Assembly (NCBI GenBank): GCA_045542485.1
Contig: JAZQLC010000047.1
Span: 1 to 18,162, forward strand
From: SIG575 sp045542485
GTDB taxonomy: Bacteria > Bacillota > Clostridia > Oscillospirales > Acutalibacteraceae
Length of the DNA stretch: 18,162 nt
Direction of reading: 5' to 3'
In this document: positions 4,637 to 12,534 of the stretch, piece after piece
How positions within the stretch are numbered: the stretch's first letter is position 1
How the letters are laid out: every line of letters starts with the position of its first letter
Made by a program: the position numbers and the translations under genes
The notes under the pieces: model-generated
Database searches by the model: none
Told to the model about the DNA's origin: nothing
What the model saw: only the letters and a program-made list of their open reading frames with translations

Positions 4637-5578
4637 ATGAATTTTATTTCACCCGAAATATCAGTTGCCGCGATTGTCCCTGCACTGATTCTCGCAATTT
4701 ACGTCTTTTTATACGACAGGGTTGAAAAAGAACCTGTACCGCTCCTGATTTCGCTGTTTTTTGCAGGTGGAGTTGCATATGTTCCCGCTTTTTTCGCCCA
4801 AAGAAGTGTGATTTCTGTTTTCGACTCACTTTTTTCAGAGTACATCACTTACAACTTTGAGGGCGTTGCAACATATTCTTCAAACCTCGTGAAATACGGC
4901 CACGGCACACTTATTGTTTTCATCGGCGTTGCGTTGATTGAGGAAATACTTAAATGGTTTGCTATGTTCATCATCACAAGGAAAAACAAAAACTTCAACT
5001 GCCTTTTTGACGGCATAGTTTACGGTGCTTTTGTTTCTCTCGGTTTCGCTATGGTAGACAACATTGTTTACGCATGGCAGAGTGGCTGGGATATGCTTCT
5101 CTTCAGAACTATCATCACTCTTCCCGGTCATCTTTATTTCGGTATTCTTATGGGCTATTGCTACACTATGTGGAGAGTCCGCAAAAGTGCTGCTCTTGCC
5201 GAAAAAGAATACGAAAAAAGAGGTCTTATCAAAATCACAAAACCTTTCAAATCAGGCGGTTGGTTTGCCTCGATGATAATTCTTCCCGTGCTGTATCACG
5301 GCATTTACGGTTTTGCAGAATTCTTCCGTTCAAACACATCTGACATTATTTTCTACATTATCAATACAGTTTGTTTCGTTCTCTGTATGGCAGGAATAAG
5401 AAAGTTCTCCCGCACAGACACATACAGAGGCAGATATGCTGACGCACTTCTTGACAAAAAATATCCCGAAACAAGAGGCGTATGTGACGACATAGAAGAA
5501 GATCTTGATATTTTTGACGAAGAAGATGAAGACGAAGAAAACGACGCAGAGGAGGACGAAGAAAATGGCAAACAATAA
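4637..5578 (+). CDS. PrsW-family intramembrane glutamic/metallo protease
   Basis: This 313-residue polytopic membrane protein has 7-8 predicted helices. It carries the PrsW family motifs: EEILK (102-106) in a helix, FDGIVYGAFVSLGFAMVDN (about 125-142), PGHLYFGILMG (163-173) and LYHGIYGF (219-226), giving the conserved Glu-Glu and two histidines (165, 221). Bacillus PrsW makes the first cut in the anti-sigma factor RsiW; the substrate here is unknown and no sigma/anti-sigma pair lies in the window. The last 30 residues are extremely acidic (DEEDEDEENDAEEDEEN), an unusual extension. The ATG at 4637 follows AAGGAGG (4624-4630). Its 3' end overlaps the next gene by 14 bp, so the two are probably translationally coupled. 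Confidence 0.88.
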   Translation: MNFISPEISVAAIVPALILAIYVFLYDRVEKEPVPLLISLFFAGGVAYVPAFFAQRSVISVFDSLFSEYITYNFEGVATYSSNLVKYGHGTLIVFIGVALIEEILKWFAMFIITRKNKNFNCLFDGIVYGAFVSLGFAMVDNIVYAWQSGWDMLLFRTIITLPGHLYFGILMGYCYTMWRVRKSAALAEKEYEKRGLIKITKPFKSGGWFASMIILPVLYHGIYGFAEFFRSNTSDIIFYIINTVCFVLCMAGIRKFSRTDTYRGRYADALLDKKYPETRGVCDDIEEDLDIFDEEDEDEENDAEEDEENGKQ

Positions 5579-6818
5579 CGGAAAACGCGGTTGCGGTTGT
5601 TTTGGTTGGATCATCCTCTTTCTCGTTATCGGATTAGCAGTTTTTCTCTTCGTGGGAAGGGACAATAACAGCGATTACAATTACGACGATTATACAGAAA
5701 ACACCACAATCTCTTCAGAAAGCACCACAGATTCATACGAAGACAACTCAACTGAAGACGAGAGTGAAGATGTGCCTGAAAACAAATACATCTATGTATA
5801 TTCACAGCTCAGCACCAAACAGAAAGAAATATACGACACTCTGCTTGCAGGTGTTCCTGAGGGTGAAACAGAATTCAAATTCAAAAATGTCACTCACGAA
5901 GATTTCCAGACAGCTTACAGAGCGTTTGGTTATGACCACCCTGAATTTTTCTGGCTTTCAATCAATTTCAACACATATTCTTACGGTGAAACTCTTAAGG
6001 CAGAGGTCGGAGTTTACAATTACTGGACATATTCTATGAATCGTCAGAAATATGTGGATGAACTGAATGCAAAAATTGCAGAAATTGTTGCAGGTGGCAG
6101 ACAATATACAAGCACATATGACAAGGTGAAATATGTTCACGACTATTTAGCAACAAATGTCAAGTATGACTACGATGCACTTGACGACCTTGACAGCAGC
6201 TTCCGCAAAACATCCACCGAGCAGACACTTTCCGTTTACGGTGCACTTGTAAACGGAAAAACTATCTGTGGCGGATATTCCGAATCTTTCTATCTTCTTA
6301 TGAACGCCTTGGGCGTAGAGTGCCGTTATCTGCAGGGCTACGCAGGGGAATATCACGCATGGAACTGCCTCAAAATTGACGGAGATTACTACTATATGGA
6401 TGTCACATGGGACGATTATGACACTGTCACCGATTCATCCGACAAAGTAGTCTGTGACAACGGTATTGTTTATACCTATTTCTGCATCACATCAGAAGAC
6501 CTTGCTAAGACTCATACACCCGACAGTGACTTCTGGTCACCGAATTGCACTGCTACGGATTACAACTATTTCGTAAAAAACGGATATTATTTCAATACTT
6601 ATAATTTCCAGACAGTAAGAAACGCCTTCAACAGACAAAAAGGAATGGATATTGTATCTGTCAAATTCGCCTCAGAATACGAATATAACAGAGCCAAAAA
6701 GGATCTGATTGATAACCTCAAAATGTATGACATCGAAATTTTTGAAAGTAAGGCTAACACGGGATGCGTTTATTATGCTGATGACGAAATGTATATCCTG
6801 AGTTTTTGTTTAGATTGA
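5565..6818 (+). CDS. membrane-anchored transglutaminase-like (cysteine protease fold) protein
   Basis: This is a 417-residue protein. A basic, Cys/Gly-rich N-terminus (GKRGCGCFGW) precedes one membrane helix (about 14-31), so the rest is probably outside the cell. Residues 32-72 are an Asp/Glu/Ser/Thr-rich linker. The transglutaminase-like core has a complete Cys-His-Asp triad: ICGGYSESF (Cys235), EYHAWN (His264) and MDVTWDD (Asp279). Such surface proteins act as peptidases or cross-linking enzymes, often on the cell wall; substrate unknown. A C-terminal region (about 300-417) has no recognised domain. The ATG at 5565 follows AGGAGG (5550-5555) inside the PrsW-like gene, overlapping it by 14 bp. 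The exported single-TM form would suit it as a client of that protease, which is speculative. Confidence 0.85.
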   Translation: MANNNGKRGCGCFGWIILFLVIGLAVFLFVGRDNNSDYNYDDYTENTTISSESTTDSYEDNSTEDESEDVPENKYIYVYSQLSTKQKEIYDTLLAGVPEGETEFKFKNVTHEDFQTAYRAFGYDHPEFFWLSINFNTYSYGETLKAEVGVYNYWTYSMNRQKYVDELNAKIAEIVAGGRQYTSTYDKVKYVHDYLATNVKYDYDALDDLDSSFRKTSTEQTLSVYGALVNGKTICGGYSESFYLLMNALGVECRYLQGYAGEYHAWNCLKIDGDYYYMDVTWDDYDTVTDSSDKVVCDNGIVYTYFCITSEDLAKTHTPDSDFWSPNCTATDYNYFVKNGYYFNTYNFQTVRNAFNRQKGMDIVSVKFASEYEYNRAKKDLIDNLKMYDIEIFESKANTGCVYYADDEMYILSFCLD

Positions 6819-6860
6819 ATTAATAATATTAATTTTAATAAAGAATGAGGTTGACATAAA

Positions 6861-7463
6861 TTGAAAGGGAAATTGAAAATTTTCGTATACATATTAATTA
6901 TTTTTTCTTGTATTTCTATTCTGTTTTTTTCATCAAAAACAGAATCGGATTTTATACAGGTTGTTTCTATGTTATCGGCAATATTAGGTGTTGTATTGTT
7001 AGCTTTAGAAATGTATCAATCAAGAAAAATTTCAGAAGCAGATTTTCTTTCGGAGCTTAACTCCTCTTTTGTGACAAACGAAGATTATAAAACTGCATAT
7101 ATTCTTTTCGAAAACTACGATTTTGAAAATCTTCCTGATATCGAAATGGACAATGTACAGATTTCAAACTATCTTACTTTTTTTGAAATTTTCCAGTTAC
7201 TTATCGACAGAGGAACTCTTACAATTGAGATGTTGAACGATTTATTCGGATACAGATTTTTTATTGCGGTGCACAACCCTTATGTTCAAAAGCGTAAGCT
7301 TGTCAAATCTCCGGAAAATTTCCGAAATCTCTATCTGCTTGAAAAGAAATGGGTAGAGTACAGACGAAAAAAGAATCTTCCTATTTTTCACGAAGAATAT
7401 TGTTTAGAAAATGTTGTTGATGCAGATACATATAAAAGAATTATATCTCGCAAAAACAAATGA
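6861..7463 (+). CDS. small two-TM membrane protein, unknown function
   Basis: This is a 200-residue protein with two hydrophobic segments (about 7-24 and 32-51) and a cytoplasmic-looking helical domain (52-200) rich in aromatic and charged residues. I do not recognise a family. The TM-TM-LEMYQSRK start resembles uncharacterised proteins with a paired N-terminal membrane hairpin. There is no ATG; TTG at 6861 is chosen because GAGGT (6847-6851) lies 9 bp upstream. It starts 42 bp after the transglutaminase-like gene and ends 13 bp before the acetyltransferase, so it is probably part of the same transcript. The low-GC, A/T-rich codon use here and in the next gene is stronger than in the preceding pair. 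Confidence 0.7.
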   Translation: MKGKLKIFVYILIIFSCISILFFSSKTESDFIQVVSMLSAILGVVLLALEMYQSRKISEADFLSELNSSFVTNEDYKTAYILFENYDFENLPDIEMDNVQISNYLTFFEIFQLLIDRGTLTIEMLNDLFGYRFFIAVHNPYVQKRKLVKSPENFRNLYLLEKKWVEYRRKKNLPIFHEEYCLENVVDADTYKRIISRKNK

Positions 7464-7476
7464 AAGGATTTCTGTT

Positions 7477-7998
7477 ATGAATAGCGAAAGTTTAGTCTAT
7501 AATTTCAAAAAATGCTCTGAAAACGATATTGAAAAAATATGTGCACTACAGGATGAAGCTTTTCTTCATTTAGAAAGCCCTGACATTCTCCGCAAAAACA
7601 CAAAAGAAATGCTTAAAAGTTGTCTGAAAGATCCTCATTATACTATCGGAGCATTTAAAGAAAATAATCTTGTGGCGTTTTGTATTCTGTATGATGGAAA
7701 AAACACAGATGAAAACATCGGAAAAGATATAGGGATCAATGAAAAAGACTTAACTTCAGTAGCTAACATCAAGCTTGTTATTGTGTCGCCTCAACATCGT
7801 GGCAACGGATTACAAAAAAAGTTAATAACCTTGCTTGAAAAAATTGCACAAGAAAAGGGAAAAAAAATGTTATGCACAACCGTCTCTCCTTATAATACGG
7901 TCAGCATCAAGAACTTTGAGGCTCTAGGATTCGTTTTTCATTCAACAAAAACTAAATACGGTGGATTAAAAAGAAATATTTATTTCAAAAAAATCTGA
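7477..7998 (+). CDS. GNAT-family N-acetyltransferase
   Basis: This 173-residue protein has a GNAT acetyl-CoA-binding fold. A central strand with ANIKLVIVSPQHRGNGLQ contains the motif A loop (HRGNGL, about 107-112), followed by the LITLLEKIAQEKGKK helix. SPYNTVSIKNFEALGF (137-152) is the usual C-terminal GNAT signature. The acceptor substrate cannot be predicted. The ATG at 7477 follows AAAGGA (7463-7468), 13 bp after the preceding stop. It is the last gene of the presumed group starting at 4637. No clear terminator follows. Confidence 0.85.
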   Translation: MNSESLVYNFKKCSENDIEKICALQDEAFLHLESPDILRKNTKEMLKSCLKDPHYTIGAFKENNLVAFCILYDGKNTDENIGKDIGINEKDLTSVANIKLVIVSPQHRGNGLQKKLITLLEKIAQEKGKKMLCTTVSPYNTVSIKNFEALGFVFHSTKTKYGGLKRNIYFKKI

Positions 7999-8071
7999 TA
8001 TCACACAAATTTTATTTTTGAAAGCAACTGTGGCAGACAGGAGAAAGATTGTGTTATAACTTTTCCACAAA

Positions 8072-8377
8072 TTGGTTTTTAGAAATGCTGTTACACAATT
8101 TCCCTGGATAACGGAAAAACTTTTCACTGTTATTTCCGGTCTGCCGGATTTTTCAACTATGTGTCAAATTATGATGGGTGATATTCAGATTGCACTTATA
8201 GAAACATATCTTACAGTAAAAGATAACAAGTACATTCATAAACTTTATATTCTTGATTCTTACAACGAATACGCCGATACACTTTCGTTTTTTGTTTTGT
8301 ATTATGCAAACTATACCTTTGTGCAAAGGATGCAGATATTAAACATTACGGCGATATCTGATTTTCTTGAAACATAA
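8072..8377 (+). CDS. orphan ORF or gene remnant, 101 residues
   Basis: The frame is open from 8060 to TAA at 8375-8377, but the only early start is TTG at 8072, with no convincing ribosome-binding site; ATG at 8159 also lacks one. The translation is soluble-looking and rich in Tyr, Phe and Ile (for example TLSFFVLYYANYTFVQRMQI). I recognise no motif. A short open stretch in another frame just before it (NWFLEMLLHNFPG) suggests a frameshifted or decayed gene. It sits between the GNAT gene and the PHP gene. It may not be expressed. Confidence 0.35.
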   Translation: MVFRNAVTQFPWITEKLFTVISGLPDFSTMCQIMMGDIQIALIETYLTVKDNKYIHKLYILDSYNEYADTLSFFVLYYANYTFVQRMQILNITAISDFLET

Positions 8378-8418
8378 TGTTTCTTAGCAAGAATAATCAA
8401 TAAAGGCAGGTAATAAAA

Positions 8419-9258
8419 ATGAAAACTTGCGACCTGCATACTCACTCAATTTTTTCTGACGGGACTTACACTCCCGGGGAAATTATTGAGTCTGCAATAA
8501 ATACAGGTTTATCAGCCGTCGCTCTTTGTGACCACAACACCGTGGACGGACTGCCGGATTTTCTGAAAACTGCAAAAGAGAAAAACATCGAAGCCGTTGC
8601 AGGTGCAGAATTTTCTGTGGATTACAACGGAGTCGAGCTTCATCTTCTTGGACTTTTTATCTCCGAAAAACATTTCTGTAAAGTTTCAGAGCTTATGAAA
8701 GAAGTTAACGAAAGAAAACGCCAAAGCAATATAGCTCTGATAGAATCCCTGGTTCGTTCCGGTTACAACCTTGATTATGAAAGCATAAAAAATTCAACTC
8801 CTAACGGAAAATTCAACCGTGCACACGTAGCCGCTGAACTGACAAAACTGGGATATACCGAATCCATAAATCAGGCATTTGACCAATTGTTATCTCCCGA
8901 TGCAGGACATTACAAAGAACCTGAAAGACTATCTCTTGCATTTATGATTGATTTCATAAAATCAATTGATGCCGTTCCCGTTCTTGCTCACCCTTTTCTG
9001 AAGCTGCGCAAGGAAGAGCTTGAAAAACTTCTGCCAATCGCAAAGAATCAGGGTTTAGTCGGAATGGAATGTTATTATTCCCTTTACGACGAAGAAACAG
9101 CAAAACTTTCACTGGATTTAGCTGAAAAATTCGGTCTGAAACCAAGCGGAGGCAGTGACTTCCACGGCAACAACAAGCCTGACATAAAACTCGGAAGCGG
9201 CAAAGGCTCATTGAAAATCCCGTATGAATGGTTGACCCGACTCAAATCAATGAAATAA
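8419..9258 (+). CDS. PHP-domain phosphoesterase (RNase AM / nucleoside bisphosphate phosphatase type)
   Basis: This 279-residue protein is a typical length for the YciV/TrpH-like PHP group. The metal ligands are all present: DLHTHS (His7, His9), DG at 14-15, CDHNT (Asp38, His39), AGAEFS (Glu64), HLLG (His75), LAHPF (His191) and GGSDFHG (Asp247, His249). Characterised relatives hydrolyse 3',5'-nucleoside bisphosphates and trim short RNA 5' ends with three metal ions; that activity is transferred by family. An inserted domain lies at about 85-170. The ATG at 8419 follows a modest AGGCAGG (8404-8410). It ends at a strong bidirectional terminator shared with the convergent fucO gene. Confidence 0.85.
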   Translation: MKTCDLHTHSIFSDGTYTPGEIIESAINTGLSAVALCDHNTVDGLPDFLKTAKEKNIEAVAGAEFSVDYNGVELHLLGLFISEKHFCKVSELMKEVNERKRQSNIALIESLVRSGYNLDYESIKNSTPNGKFNRAHVAAELTKLGYTESINQAFDQLLSPDAGHYKEPERLSLAFMIDFIKSIDAVPVLAHPFLKLRKEELEKLLPIAKNQGLVGMECYYSLYDEETAKLSLDLAEKFGLKPSGGSDFHGNNKPDIKLGSGKGSLKIPYEWLTRLKSMK

Positions 9259-9273
9259 TATTTTTACCGAAAC

Positions 9274-9311
9274 AAAAAGGTGGAACAGTTTTTACACTGT
9301 TCCACCTTTTT
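9274..9311. terminator. bidirectional intrinsic terminator
   Basis: AAAAAGGTGGAACAG (9274-9288) pairs perfectly with CTGTTCCACCTTTTT (9297-9311) around an 8-nt loop, with A- and T-tracts on both sides. It serves both the PHP gene (plus) and the fucO-type gene (minus), which converge here. Confidence 0.9.
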
Positions 9312-9324
9312 ATAATTTTAATGA

Positions 9325-10473
9325 TTACATAAGTGAAAGATAAAGTTCTTTGATTTCTGCAACTGATGTTTCTCTGGGGTTGCCGGGGCGACATGCGTCA
9401 TCAAAGGCAGACTGTGAAAGGAAGTCGATGTCTTCTGCTTTTACGATATCTTTAAGGTCTGCAGGAATTCCTACATCAACTGAAAGCTGCTTAACTGCGT
9501 CAATTGCAGCTTTTCTTGCATCTTCAAGACTCATTGTGTCTGTTCCTTCAACACCCATAGCTTTTGCGATATGACGATATTTTTCGCCTGTTTCAGGAGC
9601 ATTATATTCCATAACAGTAGGAAGAATGATTGCATTTGCAACACCGTGAGGTGTGTCATAGAGAGCACCGAGAGGATGAGCCATTGAGTGAACGATACCA
9701 AGACCTACGTTTGAGAATCCCATACCTGCGATGTACTGACCGAGAGCCATACCTTCTCTGCCTTCGTCTGTGTTTTCAACAGCTCCGCGAAGAGATTTTG
9801 CAATAATTTCGATTGCCTTGATGTGGAACATATCACTCATTTCCCATGCGCCTTTTGTGATATAGCCTTCGATTGCGTGAGTGAGAGCGTCCATACCTGT
9901 TGCTGCTGTAAGGCCCTTGGGCATTGATGCCATCATATCGGGGTCAACAACTGCCACTACGGGGATATCGTGAACATCTACGCATACCATTTTTCTGTTC
10001 TTTTCAGCGTCAGTGATAACATAGTTGATTGTAACCTCTGCTGCAGTACCTGCAGTTGTGGGAACAGCGATGATGGGTACGCACTTATTCTTTGTGGGAG
10101 CAACGCCCTCAAGAGAAACAACATCAGCAAATTCAGGGTTTGTGATGATGATACCGATAGCCTTTGCTGTGTCCATTGATGAACCACCGCCGATTGCTAC
10201 GATACAGTCAGCACCACTTGCTTTGAAAGCCTCAACACCTGTCTGAACATTTTCGATTGTGGGATTAGCTTTGATGTTTGAATAAACTTCATATTCAATT
10301 GAAGAAGCATCAAGGATGTCTGTCACCTTTTTTGTAACACCGAACTTAATAAGGTCGGGGTCGGAACAAACGAAACATTTTTTGAAACCACGCGCGATAA
10401 CTTCTGTTGCGATTTCAGCAATTGCTCCTTTTCCGTGATAGCTTGTTTCATTAAGCACAAATCTGTTTGCCAT
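9325..10473 (-). CDS. fucO: lactaldehyde reductase / iron-containing alcohol dehydrogenase
   Basis: This 382-residue group III Fe-dependent alcohol dehydrogenase closely follows E. coli FucO, which reduces L-lactaldehyde to L-1,2-propanediol with NADH at the end of fucose/rhamnose breakdown. Shared stretches include MANRFVLNET at the start, NPEFADV, PTTAGTAAEVTINYVITD, DALTHAIEGYIT, ALGQYIAGMGFSNVGLG and TPHGVANAI. The NAD-binding GGGS is at 95-98. Predicted iron ligands are Asp195, His199, His262 and His276. The ATG at 10473 follows GGAGGT (10485-10480), with a sigma-A promoter at 10509-10537 and an exact Rex operator just beyond. No fucose or rhamnose genes are present, so it may act as a general fermentative NADH sink. 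Confidence 0.93.
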   Translation of the reverse strand: MANRFVLNETSYHGKGAIAEIATEVIARGFKKCFVCSDPDLIKFGVTKKVTDILDASSIEYEVYSNIKANPTIENVQTGVEAFKASGADCIVAIGGGSSMDTAKAIGIIITNPEFADVVSLEGVAPTKNKCVPIIAVPTTAGTAAEVTINYVITDAEKNRKMVCVDVHDIPVVAVVDPDMMASMPKGLTAATGMDALTHAIEGYITKGAWEMSDMFHIKAIEIIAKSLRGAVENTDEGREGMALGQYIAGMGFSNVGLGIVHSMAHPLGALYDTPHGVANAIILPTVMEYNAPETGEKYRHIAKAMGVEGTDTMSLEDARKAAIDAVKQLSVDVGIPADLKDIVKAEDIDFLSQSAFDDACRPGNPRETSVAEIKELYLSLM

Positions 10474-10508
10474 AATTTTACCTCCAAAAAAATTATTTTG
10501 ACACTATT

Positions 10509-10537
10509 ATCATACAACTATTTTGTGAAATAATCAA
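10509..10537 (-). promoter_or_regulatory. sigma-A promoter of fucO
   Basis: On the minus strand TTGATT (10537-10532), a 17-bp spacer and TATGAT (10514-10509), 36 bp before the ATG. The Rex palindrome begins 6 bp upstream of the -35. Confidence 0.7.
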
Positions 10538-10543
10538 GAGCTT

Positions 10544-10561
10544 TTGTTAATAAATTAACAA
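10544..10561. promoter_or_regulatory. Rex (NADH/NAD+ redox repressor) operator
   Basis: TTGTTAATAAATTAACAA is an exact match to the clostridial Rex consensus TTGTTAANNNNTTAACAA, with perfect 8-bp arms. Rex releases this site when NADH is high, turning on NADH-consuming fermentation genes. It lies just upstream of the fucO -35, fitting redox control of this dehydrogenase. The rex gene itself is not in the window. Confidence 0.8.
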
Positions 10562-10598
10562 GAATGAGAATGATTTGTAATTTTCCTTATAATGTGAC

Positions 10599-11405
10599 CT
10601 ACATCTTCTCAAAAACGAGAATTTCAAAAGAATACTGAATTTCATCCGGTGGAGAAGAAAGCAGTTTTTCCGTGTCTGACTCGGAGGTTTTGTAATAGTA
10701 AGGAGTCATCATAAACAGATTTTTCACATCATCTGCAGTTTCCATTTTCATAACGCCGTCCACTGAAACCTTTTCCTTAAAAATAAAGTTCTCCATTTCA
10801 TAAGGCTTTACTTCGTTTTTATACGGTTTATCATAAATTGCACTTTTAAGTTCCCACAAATGATTCTCGGCAGGGATAACATAGATGAAACATCCGCCCT
10901 TTTTCAGAACTCTCACAAACTCATTTTCACAGAGCGGTGAAAAAACAGACATCACAACATCTGCGCACTCGTCCTCTACGGGCAGATGAAACACACTGGC
11001 TGCGGCACATTTTATTTTTCTATCCCTTTTGGCAGCAATTTTAACTGCGTCCTTAGAAATATCAACAGCGAGAAGCTCACAGTCTCCGAGAGAATCAGAA
11101 ACTGCCTTTGTGTACCAGCCCTCTCCGCAACCTGCATCAATTATAACGGATTTTTCATCCGTGTACTTTCTCACAAGCTCACAGAGGTTGTCTCTCAGCG
11201 GCAGATAATAACCTTTCTCGAGAAATTCATGACGGGCTCTTACCATCAGCTTGTTATCACCGTGGTTTCCTGCAGGCAGGTTATTTGGCAGAAGATTTAT
11301 ATACCCGCTTTTAGCCTTATCAAATGAGTGTCTGTTTACGCAGACTGCACTCTTTTCGCTTTCCGTCAATTTCTCACCACATACGGGGCAAATAAAATAT
11401 GTCAT
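10599..11405 (-). CDS. rlmA: 23S rRNA (guanine-N1)-methyltransferase, RlmA family
   Basis: This 268-residue enzyme matches RlmA/TlrB. It starts with a zinc-binding module using Cys6, Cys9, Cys22 and His26 (FICPVCG and CVNRHSFD), followed by the family-specific AKSGYINLLP and GDNKLMVRARHEFL. The S-adenosylmethionine site is IIDAGCGEGWY (88-98), and MSVFSPLCENEFVRVLKKGG is the later Rossmann part. The enzyme methylates a guanine in helix 35 of 23S rRNA (G745 in E. coli, G748 in many Gram-positives, where it affects tylosin-class binding). Which base is used here cannot be told. The ATG at 11405 follows GGAG (11417-11414). No convincing terminator separates it from fucO downstream, so some readthrough is possible. 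Confidence 0.9.
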   Translation of the reverse strand: MTYFICPVCGEKLTESEKSAVCVNRHSFDKAKSGYINLLPNNLPAGNHGDNKLMVRARHEFLEKGYYLPLRDNLCELVRKYTDEKSVIIDAGCGEGWYTKAVSDSLGDCELLAVDISKDAVKIAAKRDRKIKCAAASVFHLPVEDECADVVMSVFSPLCENEFVRVLKKGGCFIYVIPAENHLWELKSAIYDKPYKNEVKPYEMENFIFKEKVSVDGVMKMETADDVKNLFMMTPYYYKTSESDTEKLLSSPPDEIQYSFEILVFEKM

Positions 11406-11498
11406 TCTATCATCTCCGGGATTCTTATTTTTCTCTTCTCAAGTGAAATCATATATATAACTATGATATCATAAATATAAAATAAAAGCAAAAAAGAC

Positions 11499-11526
11499 TT
11501 GACAATTTTTCTGAACAGAGTAAAAT
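11499..11526 (+). promoter_or_regulatory. sigma-A promoter of the cysteine synthase-like gene
   Basis: A perfect TTGACA (11499-11504), a 16-bp spacer and TAAAAT (11521-11526), about 33 bp before the ATG at 11559. The short leader leaves no space for a T-box or S-box riboswitch. A 12-bp palindrome, TATGATATCATA (11462-11473), lies just upstream. Confidence 0.7.
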
Positions 11527-11558
11527 TAATTCTATACGGTTATATAAGGAATGATTTT

Positions 11559-12485
11559 ATGATTTACAACAATGTTCTCGAGGCTATGGGAAGCACTCCT
11601 ATAATCAGACTGAACAATATGGTTGACGAGGACAGCGCTCAGGTTCTCGTAAAATACGAGGGTCTCAATGTTGGCGGCTCTATTAAAACAAGAACTGCTT
11701 ATAATATGATTATGCAGGGCGAAAAAGACGGTCTCATCAATAAAGACACAATTATCGTGGAGCCCACAAGCGGTAATCAGGGAATCGGTCTTGCTCTCGT
11801 GGGTGCAGTAAGAGGCTATAAAACAATTATCATTATGCCCGACAGTGTAAGCGAAGAAAGAAGAATGCTGGTTGAACACTACGGTGCTGAGGTTATGCTT
11901 ATCCACGATGACGGAAACATCGGTGAATGTATTGAAAACTGTCTTAAAACTGCTATGAAAATGGCTGAAGAAGACCCGAGAGTTTTTGTTCCTCAGCAGT
12001 TTTCAAACCCTGCCAACCCTGCCGTTCACAGATATCACACTGCTCTGGAAATTATGGAGCAGGTTGCAGAGCCTATCCACGGTTTCTGTTCAGGCGTAGG
12101 CACGGGTGGTACAATTTCAGGCATCGGTGAAGTTCTCAAAACAAACTATCCTGATATCACAATCTGGGCTGTTGAGCCTGAAAACGCTGCAATCCTTGCA
12201 GGAGGAAATATCGGAACACATCTTCAGATGGGTATCGGCGACGGACTTATCCCCGACAACCTGAATCAGAGAGTTTATGATGATATTTACATAGTAACTG
12301 ACGAAGAGGCTATTCAGACTGCAAAGGACCTTGCAAGTAAAGAGGGGCTTATGTGCGGAATTTCAAGCGGAACAAATGTTGCGGCTGCCCTGAAACTTGC
12401 CAAAAAGCTGGGCAAAGGCAAAACAGTTATCACCGTTCTTCCCGACACTGCAGAAAGATACTTCTCCACTCCCCTTTTCGATTAA
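11559..12485 (+). CDS. cysK: cysteine synthase-family PLP enzyme (atypical active-site motifs)
   Basis: This 308-residue fold-type II PLP enzyme has the length of O-acetylserine sulfhydrylase. The PLP lysine is Lys43 in GGSIKTRTA, where typical CysK has GGSVKDR. The substrate loop is TSGNQG (70-75) rather than TSGNTG. PQQFSNPANPAVHR (145-158), the phosphate-binding GTGGTISG (181-188) and the C-terminal PDTAERYFSTPLF match the family well. It probably makes cysteine (or a related amino acid) from an activated serine and sulfide, but the two motif changes leave substrate choice open. The ATG at 11559 has AAGGA (11547-11551) upstream; an upstream in-frame TTG at 11499 is within the promoter and is rejected. 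No cysE or sulfur-uptake genes are adjacent. It is convergent with lysA. Confidence 0.88.
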   Translation: MIYNNVLEAMGSTPIIRLNNMVDEDSAQVLVKYEGLNVGGSIKTRTAYNMIMQGEKDGLINKDTIIVEPTSGNQGIGLALVGAVRGYKTIIIMPDSVSEERRMLVEHYGAEVMLIHDDGNIGECIENCLKTAMKMAEEDPRVFVPQQFSNPANPAVHRYHTALEIMEQVAEPIHGFCSGVGTGGTISGIGEVLKTNYPDITIWAVEPENAAILAGGNIGTHLQMGIGDGLIPDNLNQRVYDDIYIVTDEEAIQTAKDLASKEGLMCGISSGTNVAAALKLAKKLGKGKTVITVLPDTAERYFSTPLFD

Positions 12486-12499
12486 TAGTTTAAAATGCA

Positions 12500-12528
12500 A
12501 CCCCGACTTATCACAAATAAGTCGGGGT
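12500..12528. terminator. intrinsic terminator between cysK-like gene and lysA
   Basis: ACCCCGACTTAT (12500-12511) pairs perfectly with ATAAGTCGGGGT (12517-12528) around CACAA, followed on the plus strand by CTTGTTTT. It lies between convergent genes; on the minus strand the trailing sequence GCATTTT is less T-rich, so it is best as a terminator for the plus-strand gene. Confidence 0.85.
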
Positions 12529-12534
12529 CTTGTT

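Noticed and set aside
11406..11558. Riboswitch or T-box ahead of the cysteine synthase-like gene
   Set aside because: The promoter lies about 33 bp before the start codon, leaving no room for such a leader, and no T-box or S-box motif is visible.
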